Assembly: GCF_013426205.1 (NCBI RefSeq)
Contig: NC_089423.1
Location: 5,084,001 to 5,148,000 of the forward strand
Length of the DNA stretch: 64,000 nucleotides
Source of the DNA: Metarhizium brunneum
Taxonomy: Eukaryota; Ascomycota; Sordariomycetes; Hypocreales; Clavicipitaceae
Direction of reading: 5' to 3'
The notes beneath the pieces were generated by a model. It worked only from the letters and a program-made list of their open reading frames with translations, did no database searches and was not told the DNA's origin. Made by a program: the position numbers and the translations under genes. Of the stretch, positions 11,993-23,096 are shown one piece after another. Every line of letters starts with the position of its first letter. Positions within the stretch are counted from its first letter, which is position 1.

Positions 11993-14276
11993 CTACAACC
12001 CCTTTGCGAGCAACTCGGCGCCATCAAACGCGGGCTGCTTCACAGTCGCACTTTGGCCAAATTCCCCAAGCTGCTTCCTGACAGCATCAAGCAGAGCGTC
12101 TCTATACAGCTCGCTCTGCATCAGGCCGCCCGCCAAGACGAGTCCACATCTCGACACGTCCATGCCCTGGCCCCTTACCAACAGCGTCACCAGCTCAGCC
12201 AGACTCGCAGTCCCGCCGGCCACGAGGCTCTTTGCCTCGTCGTCGCCCGCAGCGGCCATGAACAAGACAATCTTGGCAACCCCGGCAATACGCTTGGTCG
12301 TGCCCAAAGAGGCATTTTCTGCCGCGCCAAGCCCCGAGAAGGGCATGACGATGGCGCTGAGGAGATCACCGGGGTTACTGGCGGGATATTGATGCTCAAA
12401 GTGCCTGAAGATAGCCTGTGACAGCGGAGACAGAGATGGCGCCGGGGAAGCAGCAGTAGTCGCTCCATCATGGGTCATCCGATAAACGTCTGTTTCTCGC
12501 AGGGCCCTGCGAAGGGCCTCCCGTCCGATGCTGTAGCCCGAGCCGTCATCGCCCAGCAAATGGCCCCATCCGCCGACACGCGCGGTGCGCTGGAAGCCCA
12601 GCCCGGCTCGTCTGAAGCTGGTGCCGATGGAGCCGGTGCCAGAGACAAGGACGATGACGGAGTCGATGTCCCGTTTCACAGACATGGACGCGGACAACAG
12701 GTCCGTGTCGGCCGTGATGCGTGGCCGCGTCCCAGGCGGCGTTTTGACAAGCCCACAGACTGCGTCGCCGAGTGACTGCGCGAGAGCCGGCCGCTCGTAT
12801 CCGGCGATGCCAATCCATACCGATTGAAAGGTCATGTGGCCAAACTTGCGACCCTTGGTCACGGGGCAGTCGTCTGCCGCCTCTTGGATCGCCTGCGACA
12901 TGGAGGCCATGGCTGCATCCAGCCCGATGCTCGACCTACCGCGAGACGCAGAGAAGTTAGCCAGGCGCGCAATACATCGACCGCGCGTCGATTGCTAACA
13001 TTGAAGACATTAATGATGAATGACGCCACTTACACGTTGCACGGCCCTGCTGCGCCGCACCCAGAAACACCGTCCCTGGACATGATGACGGCCTTGCAGC
13101 TCGTGCCGCCGGCGTCCACGCAGAGGACAAGCCCGTCGTCCTGTGCTTCGTCCGTAGCCGCTTGCTGGCCCTCATGCTCTTCAATCACCCTCGCGAGAAG
13201 GCCCCCGTGCTGCCGGAGACGGGCTTCGGCGTCAGCAACCGGCACGCCCAACACAATAGTGGCGGCGGCGAGTTTGACGCTGCCGTGGCACTCGTGCAGG
13301 ATGCGGCCGAGCTCCTCGTCAGACTGCGTGCAGCGCGGGCCTCCAATGAGCCTCAGGATATTCCTTGCCCGCTGCTGCAGCTTGATGTTGGTTGCTCGCA
13401 GATCCACCATCTGGTCTCACAGAATCACAGGTCAGTTGCTTGTTATACCATCCGAAAGAGGCAATTTCAATGTCGCCATTTGCCGGGACCAAGTTGAAGT
13501 GCACACCAGGCCAGACGGGACTCACGAGATTGCCATACGTCTTCCCCAGCCTGACCATGATGCCGGTGCTCATCATGTTGAGAATCAGCTTGGTCGCCGT
13601 GCCGGCCTTCATGCGCGTGCTGCCCGTCACGGCTTCGGGGCCCGTCACGGCGGCCACGAGATACTGGGCGTTGCCCTCGCTCGCCACCGCCGACGGCTCG
13701 ACGCAGACGACGCCCACGGTGACGCCGCCGGCCCTCCGGACGTACTCCAGTCCCCCCAGGACGTAGGGCGTCCGTCCGGAAGAGGCGATTCCAACCAGCG
13801 AGTCGACCTGCGGATCAAAGCCGTGCGCCTCGAGGTCGGCCTCGGCGCCGGACCGGCTGTCTTCGGCACCCTCCTTTGCGTGCCGGAGGGCCTCGTCGCC
13901 GCCGGCGATGAGAGCCACAAATTGGCCGGGAGGCGCCGAGTAGGTGGGCGGGATCTCGGACGCGTCAAGCACGCCGAGCCTGTTGAGGCGAGGGTCAGCT
14001 CTGGGTGTGGCCGGGGCTCGTGAGTCGTCAGGAGAATGAAGCTCACCGACCGCTTGTGCCTGCGCCCATGTAGAAAACGCGACCGCCGGCGCGGAGCCGC
14101 TCGGCAAGCGTGTCAATGGCCTGCGCAATGATGGGGATGCATGGCTCGACGGCGGCAGGTATTCCGGCGTCTTGGCTGTGCAGAATCCGACAGAGCGTCT
14201 CGGTGGAAACGCGATCGATGGCCGTCGTCTGAGGGTTTCTCGTCTCGGTTTGGAGGCCGGCTAATGGGGCCGTCAT
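11993..14276 (-). CDS. Fused N-acetylmuramate-6-phosphate etherase (MurQ) + N-acetylglucosamine-kinase-type ATPase, 667 aa
   Basis: Four exons, 14276-14047, 13979-13526, 13410-13034 and 12935-11993, join in frame through GT-AG introns to one 667-aa protein. Residues 1-300 are a SIS-domain etherase of the MurQ/GCKR family, with GAGTSGRLGVLDASE, AKEGAEDS, SSGRTPYVLGG, GSTRMKAGTATK and MVDLRATNIKL. The two glutamates expected for catalysis are E85 and E116, spaced 31 residues as in bacterial MurQ. After a Gln/Glu-rich linker, residues ~323-667 form a BadF/NAGK-type ASKHA kinase: phosphate-1 loop DAGGTS at 327-332, GIAGYERP, phosphate-2 loop SGTGS ending at 456, GGWGHLLGDDGSGY and LAGGL near the C-terminus. 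MurQ turns MurNAc-6-P into GlcNAc-6-P plus lactate; NAGK-type enzymes phosphorylate amino sugars. Together they could process muropeptide sugars in the cytosol; substrate is inference. Confidence 0.93.
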
Positions 14277-15296
14277 TTTTTTTGTAGTTGCTAGCCGGAA
14301 TCAAGCCAAAAGTTAAAGAAAAAAACACACAAGGAAAAGAATAAAAAAATCGCACAAGTGACTCGAGATACGACCGACTACCAACACCCAAACCCTGACG
14401 AACCCCGACGGTCAGGGGCCCAGCTCAACCACGCTACGAGTATGTGATGCTCCGTATGTAGCGCCAACTGCAATGAGTCTACGAGGCCCAGTCAGAAAAC
14501 ATTGAATCCCACAGACACAAACAGTAACGGCGTGAGGGCGGACGTGGCGCCCGACAAAACTGCCTTTTTCGGGCACGATTGCTCCGTTCGCCGACATCAG
14601 CCCTTGGACCTTGACAACCTCGACAGCCTTGCACGTACCTACATGCATAATTTATTGCCTCATGGCCGCCGGCAAACGCACCGCACCGAAATAGAACCAT
14701 CCCTTCCGCCCCCTCAAAACGCACCCCGCAACATTGAACCTCCAAGTCGCCCTCTGGACTCCAGTTCCCCCGTGGGAGAGCGAGGCGGCCAAGAGGAATC
14801 GTCACCACACGAGCGAGCCCCCATCCACGGCAAAAGGTCTTTGATCACACGAGTCAAGACCAAACATGGATAAACAAGCTTACCCCCGGGCTCCGCTTGC
14901 AACCAGGCCAGTTGACCCGGCTGTGGAGTTGAGCGCCACCATGTAACGTGTGAGGATTTGCAGACCTGCGCGCCCATTCCAACGGCCTTGTCGCAACGAC
15001 TTGATGGAAATCGCCCATGAATACCATCAAATGCCCAAGTGCCAAGTTTGCCAAGCTTGGGGGCGCGCCGAGGGTCTACGCCAGGGCTTCTGATATGCAA
15101 GATCCCCTGTTTACATAGATTGTCGGGCGCCCTTGATATATGATCCATTGTAACCCCGAGATTTGGGGGCGCTCCCATGCTCGTCCTGGGAAGAAAAAGC
15201 GTAGAGCCATTTCTTTTTTTATTCTCCTTCCCCCTTTCCCCAGATTCTGCACAGTAGCTGCGCCCTCCGTCCCCTCCTCCCCTCTGCGGATTCGCC
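14277..15296. promoter_or_regulatory. Divergent promoter region MurQ-kinase / UNC93-like transporter
   Basis: This ~1 kb region separates the start codons of the divergent fusion gene and transporter gene. A pyrimidine-rich stretch (about 15205-15245) precedes the transporter ATG, as is common in fungal promoters. A copy of CTCCGTA occurs near 14450. The open frames inside it look non-coding. Confidence 0.55.
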
Positions 15297-16880
15297 ATGG
15301 CACAGTCATCACACGAGGCGGATCGTGTACCTTCGGCCGAGAACCAGAAGCCCTCGGCGGTTCATAATCACGACGCGGACAACACCACGACGACTCCAAG
15401 GGCCATGTCCCCCGAGGAGCCGGAGACGGAGACGGGCTTCCAGCCGCATCCCTCCAAGATTGTCCGCTTCTACTCTCACCCGTGGACGCAGATCCTGCTC
15501 ATCTCCTTTATCTGCTTCTGCATGCCCGGGGTACGTTTTGCGTCTTGCGTCTTCTCCCGTGACACAGGAATACAAGACTGACAAGGTTGAACCCCCTAGA
15601 TGTACAATGCGCTCACGGGACTCGGCGGCTCAGGACAGGTCGACTCGACCGTTGCCGCCAATGCCACCGTCGCTCTCCTCTCGGCCACGGCGGCCACGGC
15701 CCTGACCGTCGCCGGGCCCGTCTTCTCCATCCTCGGGCCGCGCATCAGCTTTCTCATCGCCGGCTGGACGTACGCCCTGTACAGCGGATCGCTGCTCAAC
15801 TTCAACCACACGGGCAACGGCGCCTTTGTCATTGGATCCGGCGCCGTCGTCGGCGTCGGCGCCTCCTTTGTCTGGATCGTCCAGGGCGCCATCATGACGA
15901 CGTACGTCGACGAGGCGCAAAAGGGCCGCGCCATCGCCGTCTTCTGGGTCATCTTCAACCTCGGCGGCGGCATCGGCTCGCTGGCCTCGTTCGGCCTCAA
16001 CTACAACTCGACGTCCGGCACCGTCTCCGACTCGACCTACATTGCCCTCATGGTCATGATGCTGTTCGGCTGGACCCTCGGCGTCTTCATCTGCTCGCCC
16101 TCCCGCATCCGCCTGGCCCAACTCAACAAGGCCGTCGAGACGGAGAAGCACACCCTCGCGGGCACCGCCGCCACCGCCTTCAAGACTATTGCCCGCTGGC
16201 GCGTCCTCTGCATGCTGCCGCTCTTCTACTCGGCCAACGTCTTTTACAGCTACCAGCAGAACCAGGTCAACGGCGAGACCTTCAACATCCGCACCCGCTC
16301 CCTCAACGGCGCCCTGTACTGGATGGCCCAGATGCTCGGCGGCCTCCTGATCGGGCTGCTCCTCGACCTGCCCTGCTTCGACCGCCCCATGCGCGCCAGG
16401 CTCGGCTGGCTCGCCGTCTTCGTCACCGGCATGGCCATCTGGGGCGGAGGCTACCGCTTCCAGCAGTGGCAGGACGCCCGGCTGGCCGCCGGCCATCGCC
16501 AGGACGTCGACTTTAAGCAGGGGAGTATCTCTACCGGGCCCATCTTCCTGTACATCTTCTACGGCGCCTACGACGCCCTGTGGCAGGGCTACGCATACTG
16601 GCTCATTGGCACCGAGTCCAACAGCTCGGCTCGCGCCGCCGTCCTCGTCGGGGCGTACAAGTCTCTGCAGGCCGCTGGTGGTGCCATGGCGTGGCGTATC
16701 AATGCCCAGAAGGTGGCTCCGATGAGCCAGTTTGGCATGAACTGGGGCATGTGTATCGGCTCCCTGGTCATCGTGTTGCCGACCGTGCTGACAGTCTCCA
16801 AGACGACGACGACCGATGATGAGGCAAAGGTTACGTCGGGAGGGCAGGAACAGCCTGGCAAATTGGTCTCGGAGGAGTAG
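15297..16880 (+). CDS. UNC93-like major-facilitator membrane protein, 504 aa
   Basis: This is an integral membrane protein of the UNC-93 branch of the major facilitator superfamily. Exons are 15297-15530 and 15600-16880 with a 69-bp phase-0 intron (GTACGT...TAG). The ATG at 15297 opens a hydrophilic cytosolic tail of about 60 residues, then the first membrane helix (ILLISFICFCMPG). The family hallmark MYNALTGLGGSGQ sits right after the intron, followed by ten or so further hydrophobic helices, e.g. the glycine-rich GAVVGVGASFVWIVQGA. The loop FYSYQQNQVNGETFNIRTRSLNGALYWM is also typical of fungal members. Transport substrates of fungal UNC93 proteins are not established. High GC at third positions creates long spurious frames on both strands here. 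Divergent pairing with the MurQ-kinase gene suggests, but does not show, shared regulation. Confidence 0.92.
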
Positions 16881-18125
16881 ACGTGGCGAGCGTTTGAATG
16901 AAATTCATGTCTGGTTTATTTATATAATTGCATAGCGTAATATACACCACTTGATTGAGTTGCCGTCTTTGGTCACTGGGAAGATGTCAACTAGGATTTA
17001 AAAAAAAAAGTCGGGAGAGAGAACGAAGAGAGTGGTAGAGGCTCGTGGGGAGGAGGGAAGAACGATGGGCCCTTCACTTTTGGTAGATTCGCAGCAGAAC
17101 GTGACACGGGCAAAAGTCGTGGAGCAATTTGTGGTGGGCACCTTCCTAGTGGGCCAAAAATGTCCCGTGCCTGCATGTCGATGTTCCTGCTGTCAAGTGC
17201 TGAATCGCTTCAGGTCCATCAGCATCAATAGCTGGGCACACCATGTTTATTCACCGACTACCCCGTACACGGAGTAAGTGAAAGTCGAGACACTGACACG
17301 ATTCAGTACCAAGTCAAGTCTAGCTTCACCCGGCTTTTAAGCTGGCTGATAAGCCAGAACCAGCGGCAATTGCCTAGCTGAGGCGATCAATCCTGGCGCT
17401 TCGGACGGCCCAGGCCGGGGTCAATATACAGACTGGACGAATCGAAATACTCATGGAGCACATCGTCTAAAAATAGGCTCGCTCATGACGGCACGGAGCA
17501 CTGCTGCCCAACTCATCCATCAGAATTGCAAAATATCAACTGGGAAGAGTGACCCGTACAGGCATCTGCGTGCTGGCAGGAGGGATCCGAAAGCTGCTCC
17601 GTATGCATCTCAATGCTCCGTATTCAACATGGAGACTAATGGCCATTGTCGAGGCGCCAATAATGACGATACAAATCAAGCCAGGAAGCGCCCCATGGGC
17701 TTCACTATAGGCAGGGCTGAAGCCGTGGCGGTCCGCCGCAATGGATAAGATCATAAGAGGAGCTCGAAGGAGGAATACTTCCTGGTTGTGCCATCTGCAA
17801 CCTGCATCTCAGCCTCAGCTACCCTTGCCACGTTCTGCTGTCAAGCTGTTATGGTGGCGGCGCCTCAACCTGCCAATGGTCGAATAAGGTCAATGGGCGA
17901 CGATGATCAAGAAGGCTGGATGTGTGCCGACTTCCCGGCGCCATTGCACATAAACGCGCAAGCCGAAATTGCGAGTTCAGCTGTTGTAGCAGCTGATTCA
18001 CTATGAAGGAGGAGGGTTAGGTTGTGGAAAATCGACAGGAAGTTTGCCTCTCTTTTTATTCACCCCGACCCCAAGACGAGCTCGTCTCCTTTGCCCTCTC
18101 CCCATCATTCGTCTTGATCACCAAA
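16881..18125. other. Intergenic region, no gene recognised
   Basis: About 1.2 kb between two plus-strand genes. It holds the 3' end of the transporter transcript and the promoter of the next gene. Copies of the short element CTCCGTA / CGGAGTA occur near 17264-17276, 17597 and 17614. The small open frames show no domain. Confidence 0.4.
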
Positions 18126-18665
18126 ATGGCATACGAAATGGTCAGCCCGCAGGGCCAAACAATTGTGCATCAGCAACATGTCCCTGCGAGACGAGGCATG
18201 TCACGCTGGTGGCCCGTCTCCTTCTTCATCGCTGCCATCATCTTCTTCATCATTGGGGGAGGTCTCATGGGCGCATGGGCTGCCAGCTTCGACGGCTACG
18301 CCTATTACACCGACGGCAACTGGTATGGCGCCATAGCCTGCTTCGTCATTGCCAGTCTTCTCAAGTTGACCGCCTGGATTCTTCTCATCGTTTGGTGTGT
18401 AAAGGGGAGGAACCGGGCCCAGCCATCGACGACCGTCACCTACGTCAACCCGCCGCCCGTGAACGGCGCTTATGCCGCGCCGCCGCAGAATTACTTCCAG
18501 CAGCCTTACAATGAGGATCCGACAAAGTCGCAGGCTCCTGCTCCGGTCTATCAGAACGTCGAGCCTGTCCCGATGCAATACGGGGAGACGGCGCGCTATT
18601 GCGGCAACTGCGGCAATGCTACTACAACACCATTCTGTGCTCAGTGCGGGGGAAAGGTTTTCTGA
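18126..18665 (+). CDS. Small two-TM protein with C-terminal zinc ribbon, 179 aa
   Basis: This is a single-exon gene; the ATG at 18126 has a favourable context (ACCAAAATGGC). Residues ~30-52 and ~66-92 are two hydrophobic membrane helices separated by an aromatic loop (DGYAYYTDGNWYGA). A Pro/Gln/Tyr-rich cytosolic-type tail follows (residues 100-155). The C-terminus has Cys159, Cys162, Cys171 and Cys174 in the order CGNC-x8-CAQC, a compact zinc-ribbon signature. Similar small two-TM zinc-ribbon proteins are common and uncharacterised in filamentous fungi. Membrane location is a confident inference; function is unknown. Confidence 0.8.
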   Translation: MAYEMVSPQGQTIVHQQHVPARRGMSRWWPVSFFIAAIIFFIIGGGLMGAWAASFDGYAYYTDGNWYGAIACFVIASLLKLTAWILLIVWCVKGRNRAQPSTTVTYVNPPPVNGAYAAPPQNYFQQPYNEDPTKSQAPAPVYQNVEPVPMQYGETARYCGNCGNATTTPFCAQCGGKVF

Positions 18666-20198
18666 GTCGTTGTGCAACGTCTGCGTGTTCAAATTGTTGA
18701 GAAGATGATGTAAAGGGAAGTTTTTGGGGCCATGTCACATGTTGACGATGCTTGGTGACTACCTAGGTAGTTGGCAACAGGGACTCGGGAAGTTGTTGCC
18801 GTGTGTTTCGAACCGTCGATTCGTCTGCCGATACGGTTGAACGAGGATAAGCTAATCTGGAGTCAATTTCATGAAGCCAATGTGCTGCATACCGTTCCTA
18901 GTGTCCGATGTGTAACAATGTCGTCCCAAGACGAGGTAGTACCTCCAAAATTACAATACAGCTGATTTCCGTGTTGTATCATTGGTCAGAAAGTCAAGTC
19001 ACATAGCTAGATCTTGAAACAATACTGGTCTCTGATCCATCCCAAGGCTCTTTATCCTCTGATTATCTTGCTATTTCCATCTTCTTCACTCCCGCTACGA
19101 TAAGAGTGGCATAGGCAATAGTTGTCAGAGAAGTGCCTCTTGTCCTCGTTCGTAAGCAGTTTAGGGTTCTTTATTCTGTCTGGCTTCTTCGGTGCAATGT
19201 TGTACTTGGTTGGCGCAAGACTGCAACCACTGCCCGTTACTGTCCTGCGAGCAGAGTTCATCTAAGCAGACTGCTCTGGTGTGCCGTTTAAGAATCCGCA
19301 ATCAACTCGAGCCTATTTTAGTTGGGAGATGCGTCCTCGGCTATCAAACTAGGTTACTAACCAGCAGTTTCTCTTTAGTAGAAGGCCAATTAACACCGTC
19401 ATTGGGCCAAGTAGTAACGGCACACTTGCTGCAGCGGTTGGTGCCTATTACCTTGAAGCTTCCCTCGCCTTTTCCTATCGTCTAAACACAAGATTAGCAG
19501 CATACGACAAGACTGACTATTAGTAGGGGCTCATACGTCGTCTTTTCAGACTCTTCGTTTGGCACTGGAGAAGCCGCGCCAAGTCCCGTGGGCTTCGGCC
19601 ATGTGCATCCAAGCACTGCTCCGCGGACTCGAAGCTGCTGATGGTGTGGATGAGGTTGCGCCTAGGCAGATCGTCAAGACTTAAAAGCCTTGCAGGATTC
19701 TTTAGTGCCACAGGTCCTTTCTGCAATTGGCGTATTATCGCTACGGCGAAAGCTATTTTTTAAGAGCTTAAAAATTATTTTTTAGGCTTTTTATTAGTTA
19801 TAAATTATTTACTTAAATTTTAATATATTTAGGTTTTAGTTCTTAATTTTTATTTTCTTATATAGGTAATTATTAAGCTTATTTTAAAGTTTTAGGTATT
19901 TTTTTTAAATAATTATATTTTAAAAATAGCTTTTATTAATAATAAAACTTTTAATTAAATAGTTTAATAAAGCTTATAAAATATTTAATTAAGAAATAAT
20001 TTTTTTTTAGATTTTTAGATTTATTTTACTTTATAAACTTTAGTTGCAATTCCCCGTATAGCAGGCATCATTTTCAGCTTGACGATGGGCATCAACACGA
20101 CGATGCAAGTACGATGGGTGCTGCTCATTTGGTTGCTGAATTTACTTCTTGCGTAGCAATTGGTCAAGACAAGCTATGCGCTTTTTGTATTGATATCA
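18666..20198. other. Gene-poor transition zone
   Basis: This region links the gene-rich arm to the AT-rich block. On the minus strand, 19261-19052 has an open frame (start MNSARRTVTGSGCSLAPTKY) with a Cys-x-Cys-His segment near its end. On the same strand, 19726-19520 has another (segment LDAHGRSPRDLARLLQ). Both look like eroded fragments of larger proteins; I cannot name either with confidence. The AT-only tract at 19756-20045 is listed separately. Confidence 0.35.
19756..20045. repeat. Short AT-only tract, RIP-like
   Basis: Nearly 290 bases contain almost no G or C apart from AAGCTT-like steps, bounded sharply by normal-composition sequence on both sides. The composition matches the large block downstream, so it is probably a RIP-degraded repeat fragment. 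No origin is recognisable. Confidence 0.6.
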
Positions 20199-21588
20199 CT
20201 AGCTTTCAATATCCCCCCATTCATCTTCGTGATGACCGTCATCATGGCAATACTCGTTTGTGCTGTCAGTGTCGTCGTCTATGGCACCTTTTTCTTCCAC
20301 TGCGTTAATGGCGGTCGAGAACGATGCTTCAGACGGCGCAATTGCCTCTTCTACATGTTTTCCTGCTAGAATCTGATACTCGCTATCTTCTTTCAATATC
20401 TCAGCAATGACAGACCTTTCGGCACTGTCCAGCTGAGCACGCTGATCAGCGATATTCCGCAACTCTTCTCCAAAGCGCACCTGCAAGAGGTGTTTATTCC
20501 GTTCAAGCTCCTCCATAGTAGCTAGCGTCTCTCGGCGGAGCTTGTCAATTGTTTCAAGATGTACTGTATCGCCAATGAGCGTGACAAATAACTCAGCATC
20601 GCTGAGGTATTTCTCGATACCCTTTGCACTAAGACGAATACGGTGAACCGCTGTGTGACGAATATTCGCAAGGGATTGAAAGAGCTGGTTGATTGGCTTC
20701 CCCACGTCCGGTTTCTTTCTAAATATGTCTGTCCGTTTGGAAAATTCGTCAGTCCAACGATTCAGTTCAACAGCTTCGGGGCAGTCCCATCCACGACCCT
20801 GCAGGACCTCCGGCATTGCTTGCGTCCCGTAAGTATAACAAACTCGTTCAAGCAACCCCTGCAGATACACAAAAAGCTTATGCTGAACACTTAGAGGAAG
20901 GTAAAGTGGAAAAAGTGATGGCATGTGAACCATATGTTGTTTTACCGCTGCTGTGTGTTTGGATACTGTCGGGGTCTCGGTAAATTCTGCTTGTTTACCC
21001 TCTGCATCGTCGGCTGGTCGCCAGTCAGTCTCTTGGACTAGGACAAAACAATAGGTACATACCATGAGCCGCATCAACATGTTGCGGGTCATCACTTTGT
21101 ATTTCTTTATAACGATTTTGTGTGGCGTCCTTGATTGCGTTTGCCTCATTTCGAGCTGCTTCGGCTTCCGACGCCTCTTTTTCGGCGCTTTGTGCAGGGG
21201 AACTGTCGAAGAGCTCCGGGAAGTGTACTTTCGCTTTGAGCGTAGATTCGAATATTTTGGCGCTGAGCAATCGGCCAGCCATGGTGCAGATGGTATCAAA
21301 GTCGTGCTCGCGCAGTAGATTAGCCACCGCATCCTCTTTGTTGGACCCCTTGATGAGCTTTGCAACAGTCTTGCTCTTTCTGACTTGCGCATTTTGGCCT
21401 TTAAATAGGTTTTTTAGGGCCAAGTAAACAACCCTCTCGTCTGGTGGTGGATTCTTCTGTCCCATGGCAAAGGCTTGAAGCTGTCTAATGCGGGCTTGTT
21501 TCGCTCGAGAGCCGACAACAGGAAGGAAGATGCTCAGAATAAAACTTCGTATTTCATCGGAGCGGGGTATGTGGCTTAAAGATGTCAT
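20199..21588 (-). CDS. Uncharacterised two-exon protein, 442 aa, lying between AT-rich tracts
   Basis: Exons 21588-21063 and 21001-20199 join through a 61-bp intron (GTATGT...CAG) that completes a Glu codon and keeps the frame. The first ATG in the frame is used; a short upstream extension lacks one. The N-terminal half is Lys/Arg-rich and helical (ALKNLFKGQNAQVRKSK, LLREHDFDTICTMAGRLL), then an Ala/Glu-rich stretch. The second exon has a conserved-looking helical core (WTDEFSKRTDIF, NIRHTAVHRIRLSAKGIE) and a coiled coil (ETLATMEELERNKHLLQVRF), and ends in an acidic tail rich in Asp, Glu and His. No enzyme motif is seen. The core resembles lineage-specific fungal families found in accessory regions; I cannot name a function. 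It is intact despite its surroundings. Confidence 0.7.
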
Positions 21589-21720
21589 CAAATCCTGCGA
21601 TCTGTTTGTGTGGTGTCAAGACCGGGCCAATTGCATGAAGACACCCCTCTGGAGATTTGTTCATTAGCACAGATGTTTCCATTCCCGGAAAAAAAGAGAA
21701 AAAAGAGAAAAAAACTTCTC

Positions 21721-22020
21721 TGTATTAAAGCCTCCGTCATCACCTCGTTTAGCAGTCTGAATAACCTTAGCGTGATGCTTGAGAATCTGGGAAAGTACGA
21801 GGAGGCAGAGAAGATATATTAGCAAATACTTAACTTTAAGAGACCGTGCTAGGTAAAAAGCATTTATATATATTTAGGAGTATAAATAACCTTATAATTA
21901 TACTTAATAGCCTTAGAAAGTATAAGAAAGCAAAGCAGATATATTAGTAAACGCTTAATCTTTAAAAGATAGTACTAGGTAAAAACTATCTAGATATTTA
22001 CTAGTATAAGTAACCTTATA
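21721..22020 (+). pseudogene. Decaying end of a TPR-repeat gene (kinesin-light-chain-type repeats)
   Basis: Starting near 21754 the + strand reads SLNNLSVMLENLGKYEEAE, a canonical TPR of the 42-residue type found in fungal NB-ARC/NACHT-TPR proteins. It runs into a stop (TAG at 21820), then a one-base frameshift, then a second unit starting at 21885 (INNLIIILNSLRKYKKAK) and a third near 22009, spaced about 125 bases apart. The second and third units differ from a normal repeat mostly by C-to-T and G-to-A type changes (for example HPDT becoming HLYI, QT becoming stop plus T). The 5' part of the parent gene is absent. Confidence 0.75.
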
Positions 22021-22134
22021 TATATTTTATTGGTCGGTAATATATATATATAATACTAACTATTAAGACCTATAATATCCTTTATAAGCCCTAATATATA
22101 ATTTTATAATTTTTATTATAATATTATTAATTTA

Positions 22135-22360
22135 TAGTTAATTCGCTTTATAATTAAATAAAATTATATATATAATATAAGTATTATATAAGTATAAAAT
22201 CTAAAATAATATTAGGTTATATTAGGCTAAAAATAATAAAAAACTAAAAAAGTAAACTATTTATATATATATTATAATATATTAAATATACTAGTATAAT
22301 TAGTATTATATTATAATTACTAGCTAAAGCTATTTTATAATAGCCTTAGCTATTATTATT
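22135..22360 (+). repeat. Direct repeat R1, heavily mutated copy
   Basis: This ~225-bp stretch starting TAGTTAATTCGCTTTATAA is repeated at 23939-24165 in the same orientation. In this copy nearly all C and G are converted. Downstream, at 22818-22872, the + strand reads KAFKNIKLKYNFKKAIIL, which aligns residue by residue with the better-preserved Lys/Ala-rich tail after the second copy. The two therefore belong to the same element, probably a DNA transposon. Confidence 0.65.
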
Positions 22361-22872
22361 ATAAAAGTAAACTAACTTTATACTTATAATTTATATTAAG
22401 TTATACTAAAAACCTAAAATACCTATATATATAATATATTTATATAGTTTTACTTATATTTTAAATTAGTTTTATTCCTTTTTATTTAAGTTATTTACCT
22501 TTTTTATTATTAAAACCTAATATAACTAATTATAAGTTACTACCTTTATATATATATATTTCCTATAAGTACTTACTAATATTTATTATAATTATTTATA
22601 AATAATAATAATATAAGTAAAAATATTAAGAAGCTTAATATAAGTAAATTACTTATTATAACTTTTAAGGGTTAAAAGCTAATAAGGCTTAGAAAATAAT
22701 ATAATTAATACTAAATTAAAAGCTTTTTATAATAAAAAAAATAGCTATTATAAAGCTAAAAATCCTAACCTAATAAAAATTAAGAAAAATAATAAAGCTA
22801 TTAAAAATATAAAAAAGAAGGCCTTTAAAAATATAAAGCTAAAGTATAATTTTAAAAAAGCTATTATATTAA

Positions 22873-23065
22873 TATTATAAACTTAAGCTAAAAGCTTAGG
22901 TCTAAGTAAAATCCTAAGTAAAGCTAGCTTAAACCTAATATAAATAAACTTTAAGTTATTAAAAACCTTAAAGTCTAAGTAAAACCTTAAATAAAACTAA
23001 GCTAAATCTAATATAAATAAACTTTAAGCTAAAATAAAGTATATTAAAAAGAATAAAAAAAAAAC

Positions 23066-23096
<31 letters not shown>

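Noticed and set aside
11410..12421. Open frames of 200-290 codons on both strands around the end of the MurQ-kinase gene
   Set aside because: The + frame is antisense to the kinase exon, and the - frame is intergenic with irregular composition; neither shows a domain or splice context.
11993..14276. MurQ and kinase as two separate genes
   Set aside because: Both lie on one strand, and the intron joins at 13526/13410 and 13034/12935 are in frame with conserved motifs on both sides. There is no stop or promoter-like gap between the halves.
15587..16516. Long open frames on both strands inside the transporter gene
   Set aside because: They are composition shadows: the real frame has GC-rich third positions, and the alternative frames give Arg/His/Pro-rich low-complexity peptides with no domain.
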